Origin: Acidobacteriaceae bacterium
GTDB lineage: Bacteria > Acidobacteriota > Terriglobia > Terriglobales > SbA1
NCBI GenBank assembly: GCA_003156615.1
Contig: PMHI01000228.1
Span: forward strand, 34,715 to 40,118
Direction of reading: 5' to 3'
Length of the DNA stretch: 5,404 nt
In this document: piece after piece, positions 1-5,404 of the stretch
Numbering within the stretch: position 1 is the stretch's first letter
Layout of the letters: each line of letters begins with the position of its first letter
Translations under genes and position numbers: made by a program
The notes under the pieces: generated by a model
The model's input: the letters and a program-made list of their open reading frames with translations, nothing else
Database searches by the model: none
What the model was told of the DNA's origin: nothing

Positions 1-1275
1 AAGGCCTACCACCGCTTCTCGGAAATCAATCGTAGCCACATGGAAGCCTACAAAGACGCGATCCTGGCCTACTCGCTTTACTACCCTGCGATCGATATTC
101 TCTCCTCAATCGCGATCGCCTGCGTAATCTGGTTCGGGGGCGGCGAGGTCATGCGAGGCATTCCCGTGACCAGTGTTGCCGTAAGTTTCAACTGGAAAAC
201 GCTGATCGCCTTCCGCCTGGTGCCCACGGTGGCGACGCTGGGCGTGCTGGTCGCCTTCATCCAGTATTCTTTGCGCTTCTTTCGGCCGATCATGGACTTC
301 AGCGAAAAATACAACATCCTGCAATCGGCCATGGCCGCCAGCGAACGCATCTTCAAGCTGCTGGACACGCCCGCGCAGGTAGTCTCACCCGCCGTGACCA
401 AGCGCCCCCAAGGCCCCGGCAGCATCGAATTCGATCACGTCTGGTTCGCTTACCGGGAAGCGCCGGAGGAAGTCAGCACGGACGGTGCGGGGATTGAAGC
501 TGGGGTTGAGGCGGGCGAACTGGCCCCCGACTGGGTCTTGCGCGACGTAACCTTCACCATCGAGCCCGGCGAAACCGTGGCCATCGTCGGCCACACCGGC
601 GCCGGCAAAACCACGCTGATCTCGCTGCTGCTGCGTTTTTATGACGTTCAGAAAGGCGCCGTCAGAATGGACGGCGTCGACGTCAAAGACATGGATCTGG
701 CCGACCTGCGCAGCCGCTTCGGCGTAGTCCTGCAAGATCCATTCTTGTTCAGCGGCACCATCGGCGGAAACATCCGGCTCGGCACCAAGCGCATCGAGGA
801 CAAAGATGTCGAGCAGGCTGCCGAAGACGTGAACCTCGCCGACTTCATCCGCGCCCTGCCCAAAGGTTTCGACGAAGAAGTCCGCGAACGCGGCTCCACG
901 CTTTCCACCGGCCAGAAGCAGCTCATCTCCTTTGCCCGCGCCCTGGCCCACGAACCGAAAATCCTCATTCTCGACGAAGCCACTTCGAGCGTGGATACCG
1001 AAACCGAATTCCGCGTGCGCGACGCACTCAACCGCATGGTCGAGGGGCGCACGTCGCTGATCATCGCCCACCGGCTCTCCACAGTGCAGCGCGCCGACAA
1101 GATCATCGTCATGCACAAAGGCCAGGTCCGCGAGATGGGCACCCACCAACAACTCCTTGCCCAACGCGGTATCTACTTCAAGCTCTACCAGCTGCAATAT
1201 AAAGATCAGGAACTCAGTGTGGCGCGGGCGCCTTCGCCGGCGAGTTCCGAAGTCACCGCCAGCGCGGACGACTAG
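1..1275 (+). CDS. ABC exporter half-transporter (fused permease-ATPase), 5'-truncated by window edge
   Basis: The reading frame is open from base 1 (it begins K-A-Y-H-R-F-S-E) and ends at TAG 1273-1275, so the first ATG at 40 is internal and the true start lies outside the window. The 424 visible residues cover the end of the transmembrane domain (helices near residues 21-47 and 79-94) and a full nucleotide-binding domain from about residue 141. The NBD motifs are all intact: A-loop Tyr151, Walker A GHTGAGKTT (nt 589-615), Q-loop Gln245, signature LSTGQ (nt 901-915), Walker B ILILDE with catalytic Glu326, D-loop SSVD and switch His357. It should therefore hydrolyse ATP and drive export through the inner membrane as a dimer. 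The MsbA/MdlB-like type and the LSTGQ variant suggest one half of a heterodimer whose partner may lie upstream; substrate (lipid, drug or peptide) cannot be told. Two insertions are unusual: about 24 residues before the last membrane helix, and an acidic Gly/Ala/Glu-rich stretch after the A-loop. The tail is Ser/Ala-rich. The family call is secure; the substrate is unknown. Confidence 0.96.
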   Translation, partial: KAYHRFSEINRSHMEAYKDAILAYSLYYPAIDILSSIAIACVIWFGGGEVMRGIPVTSVAVSFNWKTLIAFRLVPTVATLGVLVAFIQYSLRFFRPIMDFSEKYNILQSAMAASERIFKLLDTPAQVVSPAVTKRPQGPGSIEFDHVWFAYREAPEEVSTDGAGIEAGVEAGELAPDWVLRDVTFTIEPGETVAIVGHTGAGKTTLISLLLRFYDVQKGAVRMDGVDVKDMDLADLRSRFGVVLQDPFLFSGTIGGNIRLGTKRIEDKDVEQAAEDVNLADFIRALPKGFDEEVRERGSTLSTGQKQLISFARALAHEPKILILDEATSSVDTETEFRVRDALNRMVEGRTSLIIAHRLSTVQRADKIIVMHKGQVREMGTHQQLLAQRGIYFKLYQLQYKDQELSVARAPSPASSEVTASADD

Positions 1276-1452
1276 GCGGATACATCCTCAGTTATTTGTC
1301 GCCGGAGGTGCGAGTACGGAAAGAACCGGATCGAGCTCTCGCAACTCGATTCAACTCGCCCTGAACCTTTATTCTCCACAGTCTCTGTTTGCTGTCTGGC
1401 CACAATCCAGGTCCCGTCCCCCTTCGCTCGTTCGGTTCTGCCGCTGCTCGGG
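1276..1452. other. convergent intergenic spacer
   Basis: These 177 bases separate the stop of the ABC transporter (+) from the stop of the acyltransferase (-). Transcription from both sides should end here. The only folding element I can see is the weak hairpin at 1328-1352. There is no credible gene: the short frames crossing it are out of frame with the neighbours and have no ribosome binding site. Confidence 0.7.
1328..1352. terminator. weak hairpin, possible terminator between convergent genes
   Basis: GGATCGAG at 1328-1335 pairs with CTCGATTC at 1345-1352 around a 9-base loop. On the + strand this gives 8 pairs including one G-U; on the - strand the same position is an A-C mismatch, leaving a core of six pairs. 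Neither strand has a proper T-run directly after the stem; the - strand only has GGTTCTTTCC. Its position between two convergent stops suits a terminator, but the structure alone is weak. Confidence 0.25.
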
Positions 1453-2610
1453 CTAAATCTTGATGAACATCCGCTTGCGATACAGGATCGCAACCGGCAC
1501 AAAGCACACCGCCACATACGCCAGGGAATAGAGCAGCGATCCAAAGGACGGGTTCACGATGGAGGAAAATACCTTTTCGTAGATCAGAGACTGCAGGTTC
1601 GCAGTCTGGCCAGCACGTTCCACATGTAGGGTGAAGAGTGTTGCGGCCAGAAGCTCAGAAAATATGTAGGCAACAATAGCGTTGGACCCGAACACAATCC
1701 AGGGAAAGGTCCAGGCTCGCTTCCACTGCCTCACCTCGACAAGAAAGAAGCAGATGGCCAGGACCAGCAGCGTCGCGCCGGCTGCAAACAGCACGTACGA
1801 GCTAGTCCACAGCTTCTTGTTGATGGGAAACCACAGGGCCCAAAACTTCCCCAGTGCCAGCCCGCAAAGAGCCGCTACCAGCAGCCACGTGGCTTTTTTC
1901 TGCAGTGAGGCACTGGCGCTGAGCCATAACCCCGTCAGCACTCCGAGCAAAGCCGTGGCCAGCGAAGGAATGCTGCTGAGCAGGCCCTCGGGGTCGCGAA
2001 CGCCTTCGTAGAGCCGCCCCGGAAAGATCTTCCGGTCCAGATACGCCACCCAGTTGCTGTTTGGATCGAGCAGCGGAATCTGATGGGTGGGCACGCCCAA
2101 TCCGGGCACAGCCACCCAGCGCATCAGCACCCAATAACCGAACAGAGCCGCTAGGGTGACACCGGCCAGCACAGCCACACGCCGAGTGAAGAGGTAGAGA
2201 ATACTGGCGGCCAGATAGCAGATGGCGATCCTTTGAAGAACGCCGTAAATACGAAGCGTATGGAGGGGAAAGCGGGGAAAACCGTTTATCACGAGTCCCA
2301 GCAGAAACAGGATCACGGCTCTTCTTAGAGCGTGAAGCAGCAGCGTCCTGCCCGACTCACCGCGCGCACGGCGCGAATCCGTTGAGAACACAATCGACAC
2401 ACCGACGAGAAACAAGAACGACGGAAATACCAGATCGGTGGGGGTCCAACCGCTCCACGCTGCATGCTTCAGCGGCCAGTACGCGTACCGTTCGCTTCCG
2501 TTGTCATTCACCAGGATCATGAAGGCAATTGTGATGCCGCGAACCACATCGAGCGAAATCAGCCGCGAGGACTTATTTGGCAACGAATGCGAGATTACCG
2601 AGTCACCCAT
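1453..2610 (-). CDS. HGSNAT/NagX-like transmembrane acyltransferase (COG4299, DUF5009 type)
   Basis: This complete 385-residue polytopic membrane protein belongs, by its motifs, to the family of heparan-alpha-glucosaminide N-acetyltransferase, which passes acetyl from cytosolic acetyl-CoA to an amino sugar on the other side of the membrane. The N-terminal signature RLISLDVVRGI (residues 16-26) is followed by KHAAWSGWTPTDLVFP (48-63), where His49 (codon 2464-2466) matches the human active-site His269. Further matches are RIYGVLQRIAICY (120-132), DPEGLLSSIPSLATALLG (206-223), FPINKKLWTSSYVL (261-274) and the GSNAIVAYI segment (308-316). About ten hydrophobic helices are visible, and the periplasmic region between about 163 and 211 is polar. 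The start is fixed by an in-frame TAA five codons upstream (2623-2625) and an AAGGAG site at 2619-2624. It lies 70 bases downstream of the glycosidase gene on the same strand, so co-transcription is likely. Bacterial relatives often sit in N-acetylglucosamine or other glycan loci. The exact acceptor is unknown, and other acyl transfer cannot be excluded. Confidence 0.9.
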   Translation of the reverse strand: MGDSVISHSLPNKSSRLISLDVVRGITIAFMILVNDNGSERYAYWPLKHAAWSGWTPTDLVFPSFLFLVGVSIVFSTDSRRARGESGRTLLLHALRRAVILFLLGLVINGFPRFPLHTLRIYGVLQRIAICYLAASILYLFTRRVAVLAGVTLAALFGYWVLMRWVAVPGLGVPTHQIPLLDPNSNWVAYLDRKIFPGRLYEGVRDPEGLLSSIPSLATALLGVLTGLWLSASASLQKKATWLLVAALCGLALGKFWALWFPINKKLWTSSYVLFAAGATLLVLAICFFLVEVRQWKRAWTFPWIVFGSNAIVAYIFSELLAATLFTLHVERAGQTANLQSLIYEKVFSSIVNPSFGSLLYSLAYVAVCFVPVAILYRKRMFIKI

Positions 2611-2680
2611 GGCCCCTTCTCCTTACTTAACTCATCCAATCCGTGGCTCAATCGCCTTAAGGATTTCCCCAAACCAAGGA
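2611..2680 (-). other. spacer between the two genes of the putative operon
   Basis: Seventy bases separate the glycosidase stop (TGA, 2681-2683) from the acyltransferase start. I see no stem followed by a T-run and no convincing promoter; the only symmetric element is an 8-base palindrome CCTTAAGG at 2655-2662. This is consistent with read-through transcription of both genes, which is inference from spacing and orientation. Confidence 0.55.
2619..2624 (-). promoter_or_regulatory. ribosome binding site of the acyltransferase gene
   Basis: The - strand reads AAGGAG here, 8 bases before the ATG at 2608-2610. It overlaps the in-frame TAA (2623-2625) that rules out a longer protein, so it decides the start. 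It also shows that the second gene has its own strong initiation site and does not depend on translational coupling. Confidence 0.85.
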
Positions 2681-5092
2681 TCAGTTGTGACCGCCGACCG
2701 TCCCTGCCGGCTGCCAGTGATAGTAGGTCCCGTCACGGAGCAACTGTTCGTACCGCTTGCGATACTCCGCCTTGTAGTCCCGCACCGCACTCTGGTAGCT
2801 CAGGTCGGGCAGCGATGCACGGCGTTGCCAGAACAGTTCCACGTGCTTCACGCCGGCCGGAAGCACAAGCCGGCCATCCATGGCGCGCAATCGGTTGCCA
2901 TCTGCGGAAGCGCTCCGCAACTCCACAAACCACGGAATGTGAACAACAATCGACTCCGGCGCACGGATGAACTTGTTTCCGAAGTCAAGACTCGCCATGG
3001 TGTCGCTGCGCGACACCAGTTCATAATTCACCTCTCCAAAATAGGACGGAGCCTGCTTGATGGAAATCGTGTTTCCCTTCCCGATCCACTGTGGCGAAGT
3101 CGCCGAGAGAATGTGAAGGCTATTGCCCTGTTCGCGCAAGAACATGCTGCGCAGCAGGTTGCGATACTCGGCGGCAAACCATCCATGAGGAGTTAGATTG
3201 CCTTTGAAATCACGATCGCCCCATGGACGAATGGCATATTCAAAACCGGCCTGCGTCGAGCTGGTGTGCAATAGTTCGGCATAGAGTTCGTGCAACGCTT
3301 GCTCCTGATCTCCGCGAATCACTTCCGTCAGGGTGTTCTTGATAGTGAGGTAGTGGTGAAGATACTGACCCTGGTCCGGCTGCGAATAGGTCATGATCCC
3401 CTCCTGGTACCGTGACTGCGATTCGCGCAGCGTCGCCGTCACTCGCGGATCGTGCGGATCCAATTGCGCCGCCGGCGTAACGGAAAGCAAATTACCCCAG
3501 TCCGCGCCCATATGGTTGTCGTCCATGTCCGGGGGAATATATCCTCCCGTCTTCTTCGTCAGCCGATCGAGGATGGCCAGGAAGTTCGCGCGGAATGAGT
3601 CGTAATCTTTTTGGAAACGCGCAGCGTCGTCCGCATGTCCCAACTCCTGCGCCAGATACTGCGCAGATTGCAGTCCGTCGAGCGCTAGAAAGTTGTAGCC
3701 CGTAAGGTGTCCCGGGACGTATTCGTTGTCCTTCACGTCGGTGGCAGGCATCAGATGCATAGGATCTGCGGCAGTCACCTCCTCGAACCACCCCACAGCC
3801 TTCACGATCGACGGATACACCGCTTCCGCGAACTTGTGATCCAGGGTCAGGCGGTAGTGCTCACCATAGATCCATAGCGTCTGTCCCCAGCCGTCGTACT
3901 GACCCTTCTGCGAAAGAAAGTTGCCATCCGGTAGCTGTTTCGTGTGATAGAACCGCAGGACCTGCTCTGCCACCACCGGATATCCAGTCACGTCATACAT
4001 GTGCACAATATCGGAAGCATCGCGCAGGTAGAAGCTGTGATAGTGCAATTGATTCACCGTCTGAATGTAGTCGTCGCCGATCCTATTGCGCGCCAACAGG
4101 TCATAGACAAGGCTGGCATTGAACGTATCCACCACCTTCTTCTCGGGTAGAGTAATCTGCATTCCGGCCGATAGGGTCTTCTCCCACCATGCCACAACGC
4201 TCTCACGATACGCATCGAAGCTTGCTATCCGGAATTGTGCGACATCTTCTGACGACTCCCTTACCGGAATCAGAGGCATGATGAAGTCCAGCGAACGCCG
4301 CTCGCCGGGCCGTAGGCGCAGAGTATAGCTCGCGGCTCCGGTCGGTGTGGTAGTCGCCACATTCAGCTTGCGCGTGCGCAAGTCAGCTAGATTGCTGTAA
4401 TGCTCTTCGAGAGTGAGGTCCAGTTCAGGCTTGGGACTCTGCGGAAACAGGTACAACACTTCCCCGTTCCGCACAAAGGCATCCGCGCTGAAGCCGTATG
4501 TCCAATCCGGATCAAACGTCTCCCCGGGCTGCTGGTAGTCGCCCGGCGGCGCGTCCTTTACGGGACGCCGGAAGCGGTTGTCTCCGCTGCCGGACGCACT
4601 CTGTGAGTCTGCCTGATATCGAACCGCCGTCGTGAGAAACGCGGCTCTCGGCACGCCGGACAGATTCGATGCCGTCACCCGGACAAAATTCGCCACCGGC
4701 CCATCATGGTGATGGTTCAGCCTAGCGGAAAACATTTCGAAGTCATAGCTCACGCCATCGCGCGCAACCGCATACGACAGAATCGGCAGATACCCTTTGG
4801 CCAGCGTGTGCAATCGTGGTGAAATCGGCCGATGGTCGGGACCCACGAAAAACATCAGCTCGCCAAATCCCGTGTACAGGTACCCCTCCGGCGTGATCTC
4901 TGTTGCTGAGGGGGCATCGGGCACGCCGATTTCGTCCGTGGGGTGGCTCGGATAGGAGAACGGCTCGCCCGGTCGATCGATATCCGGAGAAACCATCTGG
5001 GCCTGCGCCGTCCGAAATCCTAGAAGGCATGCGTACCCCATCAACAAAGGGCGGACGACACGCCGAACCCAGAGGTGTCGAAGTGCGTGCAT
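2681..5092 (-). CDS. exported putative six-hairpin (alpha/alpha)6 glycosidase
   Basis: This complete 803-residue protein starts with an export signal: basic residues 5-14, a hydrophobic core at about 16-26 and a probable signal peptidase I site after T-A-Q-A (about residue 32). Residues about 60-275 look beta-rich, resembling the N-terminal sandwich of GH15/GH63/GH65-type enzymes. Residues about 290-655 have the helical pattern of an (alpha/alpha)6 barrel, with HYHSFYLRDASDIV (350-363), QYDGWGQTLWIYGEHYRL (398-415), YIPPDMDDNHMGADWGN (518-534) and AGFEYAIRPWGDRDF (615-629) as likely active-site segments. Asp358, Asp400, Glu411 and Glu618 are candidate acids, not proven. Residues 656-760 look like a C-terminal beta domain (LHILSATSPQWIGKGN onward), followed by a Tyr/Arg-rich tail. 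It should act in the periplasm or outside the cell on an oligosaccharide or glycoside. I cannot place it in a numbered GH family, and a lyase or phosphorylase with the same fold is possible. The start follows an in-frame TGA at 5099-5101 and has an AAGGAG site. It is the first gene of the likely operon with the acyltransferase. Confidence 0.78.
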   Translation of the reverse strand: MHALRHLWVRRVVRPLLMGYACLLGFRTAQAQMVSPDIDRPGEPFSYPSHPTDEIGVPDAPSATEITPEGYLYTGFGELMFFVGPDHRPISPRLHTLAKGYLPILSYAVARDGVSYDFEMFSARLNHHHDGPVANFVRVTASNLSGVPRAAFLTTAVRYQADSQSASGSGDNRFRRPVKDAPPGDYQQPGETFDPDWTYGFSADAFVRNGEVLYLFPQSPKPELDLTLEEHYSNLADLRTRKLNVATTTPTGAASYTLRLRPGERRSLDFIMPLIPVRESSEDVAQFRIASFDAYRESVVAWWEKTLSAGMQITLPEKKVVDTFNASLVYDLLARNRIGDDYIQTVNQLHYHSFYLRDASDIVHMYDVTGYPVVAEQVLRFYHTKQLPDGNFLSQKGQYDGWGQTLWIYGEHYRLTLDHKFAEAVYPSIVKAVGWFEEVTAADPMHLMPATDVKDNEYVPGHLTGYNFLALDGLQSAQYLAQELGHADDAARFQKDYDSFRANFLAILDRLTKKTGGYIPPDMDDNHMGADWGNLLSVTPAAQLDPHDPRVTATLRESQSRYQEGIMTYSQPDQGQYLHHYLTIKNTLTEVIRGDQEQALHELYAELLHTSSTQAGFEYAIRPWGDRDFKGNLTPHGWFAAEYRNLLRSMFLREQGNSLHILSATSPQWIGKGNTISIKQAPSYFGEVNYELVSRSDTMASLDFGNKFIRAPESIVVHIPWFVELRSASADGNRLRAMDGRLVLPAGVKHVELFWQRRASLPDLSYQSAVRDYKAEYRKRYEQLLRDGTYYHWQPAGTVGGHN
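4997..5092 (-). other. signal peptide of the glycosidase
   Basis: The first 32 residues have an Arg-rich start (H-L-W-V-R-R-V-V-R), a hydrophobic core P-L-L-M-G-Y-A-C-L-L-G-F and the small-residue end T-A-Q-A before Gln-Met-Val. This fits Sec export with cleavage by signal peptidase I. An Arg-Arg pair is present at 10-11, but the surrounding residues do not match the twin-arginine consensus. There is a Cys at residue 22, but no lipobox of the usual L-x-[G/A]-C form around it. Confidence 0.75.
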
Positions 5093-5404
5093 ATCGAATC
5101 ACTCCTTGACTACAGCCTTGATTGCACCCTTCGCCAACTAGACGACGCTCGGCCGATAGCTGCTGACAAGAAGCTAACGATTCGAGTTGGACCCAAGCAT
5201 CGAGTCCGCGCGCCTTGGAGGTCCGATCACCGGGTTGCATCTGGCTGGCGATCCGTTCGGCAGGGCTACGCGATACCCTGGCCACTTGGCAGCTTCTCAC
5301 CATCTCCGGCCACGCGCAACTTGGCTACGTTCACAGCCCGGAGGAAGCAAACGACCTCTTATTGCAATTCACGCCGGATACATCCCTCACGCCGGGCCAC
5401 GCTT
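5093..5404. other. leader region of the glycosidase operon; no recognised gene
   Basis: These 312 bases should contain the promoter of the leftward operon, but I could not find a convincing -35/-10 pair: TTGTCA on the - strand (near 5165) has no TATAAT-like partner at the right distance. No tRNA, riboswitch or clear operator palindrome was seen. All three - strand frames entering from the right edge meet stops within about 70 bases, so at most the very end of another - strand gene is present. One + strand frame (frame 2) remains open from 5024 to the edge; it has no ATG and resembles no family I know. It may be chance in GC-rich DNA, a decayed gene, or the start of a gene using a rare start codon. 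Confidence 0.5.
5102..5107 (-). promoter_or_regulatory. ribosome binding site of the glycosidase gene
   Basis: The - strand reads AAGGAG, 9 bases before the ATG at 5090-5092. The in-frame TGA at 5099-5101 follows the site directly, so no upstream start is possible and this ATG is the first available. Confidence 0.85.

Noticed and set aside
385..1197. A long antisense frame (270 codons, - strand) inside the ABC transporter
   Set aside because: It is the mirror of a strongly conserved ATPase domain with all motifs on the + strand; its translation resembles no protein family and it has no ribosome binding site. GC-rich coding DNA often leaves the complementary frame open.
1277..1287. 11-base repeat CGGATACATCC, found again at 5375-5385
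   Set aside because: A few exact 11-base matches are expected by chance in a window of this length; the flanks do not extend the match into an element end or attachment site.
2655..2662. Palindrome CCTTAAGG in the spacer between the minus-strand genes
   Set aside because: Only 8 bases with no loop or extension; too short to support an operator or a terminator.
2438..3196. A 252-codon + strand frame across the junction of the two minus-strand genes
   Set aside because: It runs antisense through two well-supported genes and their spacer, has a low-complexity mixed translation, and no initiation site.
5150..5180. Possible -35 box TTGTCA on the - strand upstream of the glycosidase
   Set aside because: No acceptable -10 hexamer at 16-19 bases downstream was found, so I do not annotate a promoter.
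4743..5303. A 186-codon - strand frame starting in the leader and overlapping the glycosidase start in another frame
   Set aside because: GGAG abuts its ATG directly, with no workable spacing, and its translation is Arg/Ser-rich without any recognisable domain. The overlapped frame carries a signal peptide and a strong ribosome binding site.

Overview
The window looks like bacterial chromosomal DNA of moderately high GC with dense, ordinary gene packing. Protein style (an MsbA/MdlB-like ABC half-transporter with an LSTGQ signature, a COG4299/NagX-type membrane acyltransferase, and a large secreted six-hairpin glycosidase) fits Acidobacteriota (Terriglobia-like soil bacteria). That taxonomic guess comes from remembered family resemblance and has not been tested by a search.

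Layout. Positions 1-1275 (+) hold the C-terminal part of an exporter-type ABC transporter whose beginning lies left of the window. Positions 1276-1452 are a short convergent intergenic spacer with one weak hairpin. Positions 1453-2610 (-) encode a complete polytopic membrane protein related to heparan-alpha-glucosaminide N-acetyltransferase (HGSNAT/NagX, DUF5009-like). Positions 2681-5092 (-) encode a complete 803-residue exported protein with the architecture of an (alpha/alpha)6 toroid glycosidase. Positions 5093-5404 contain the leader of that gene and otherwise no recognisable gene, although one + strand frame stays open to the right edge.

How the genes relate. The two minus-strand genes are 70 bases apart, each has a strong AAGGAG ribosome binding site, and no terminator is visible between them, so they probably form a two-gene unit transcribed leftward (glycosidase first, then acyltransferase). 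Known HGSNAT moves an acetyl group from cytosolic acetyl-CoA across a membrane onto a non-reducing glucosamine so that a glycosidase can remove the sugar. A secreted glycosidase beside a protein of that family suggests, by inference only, a periplasmic glycan-processing pair. The ABC transporter converges on this unit and is probably functionally separate.

No CRISPR array, mobile element, tRNA, rRNA or obvious prophage or defence system was seen. The most interesting items are the glycosidase/acyltransferase pairing, the unassigned family of the glycosidase, and two insertions in the ABC transporter.
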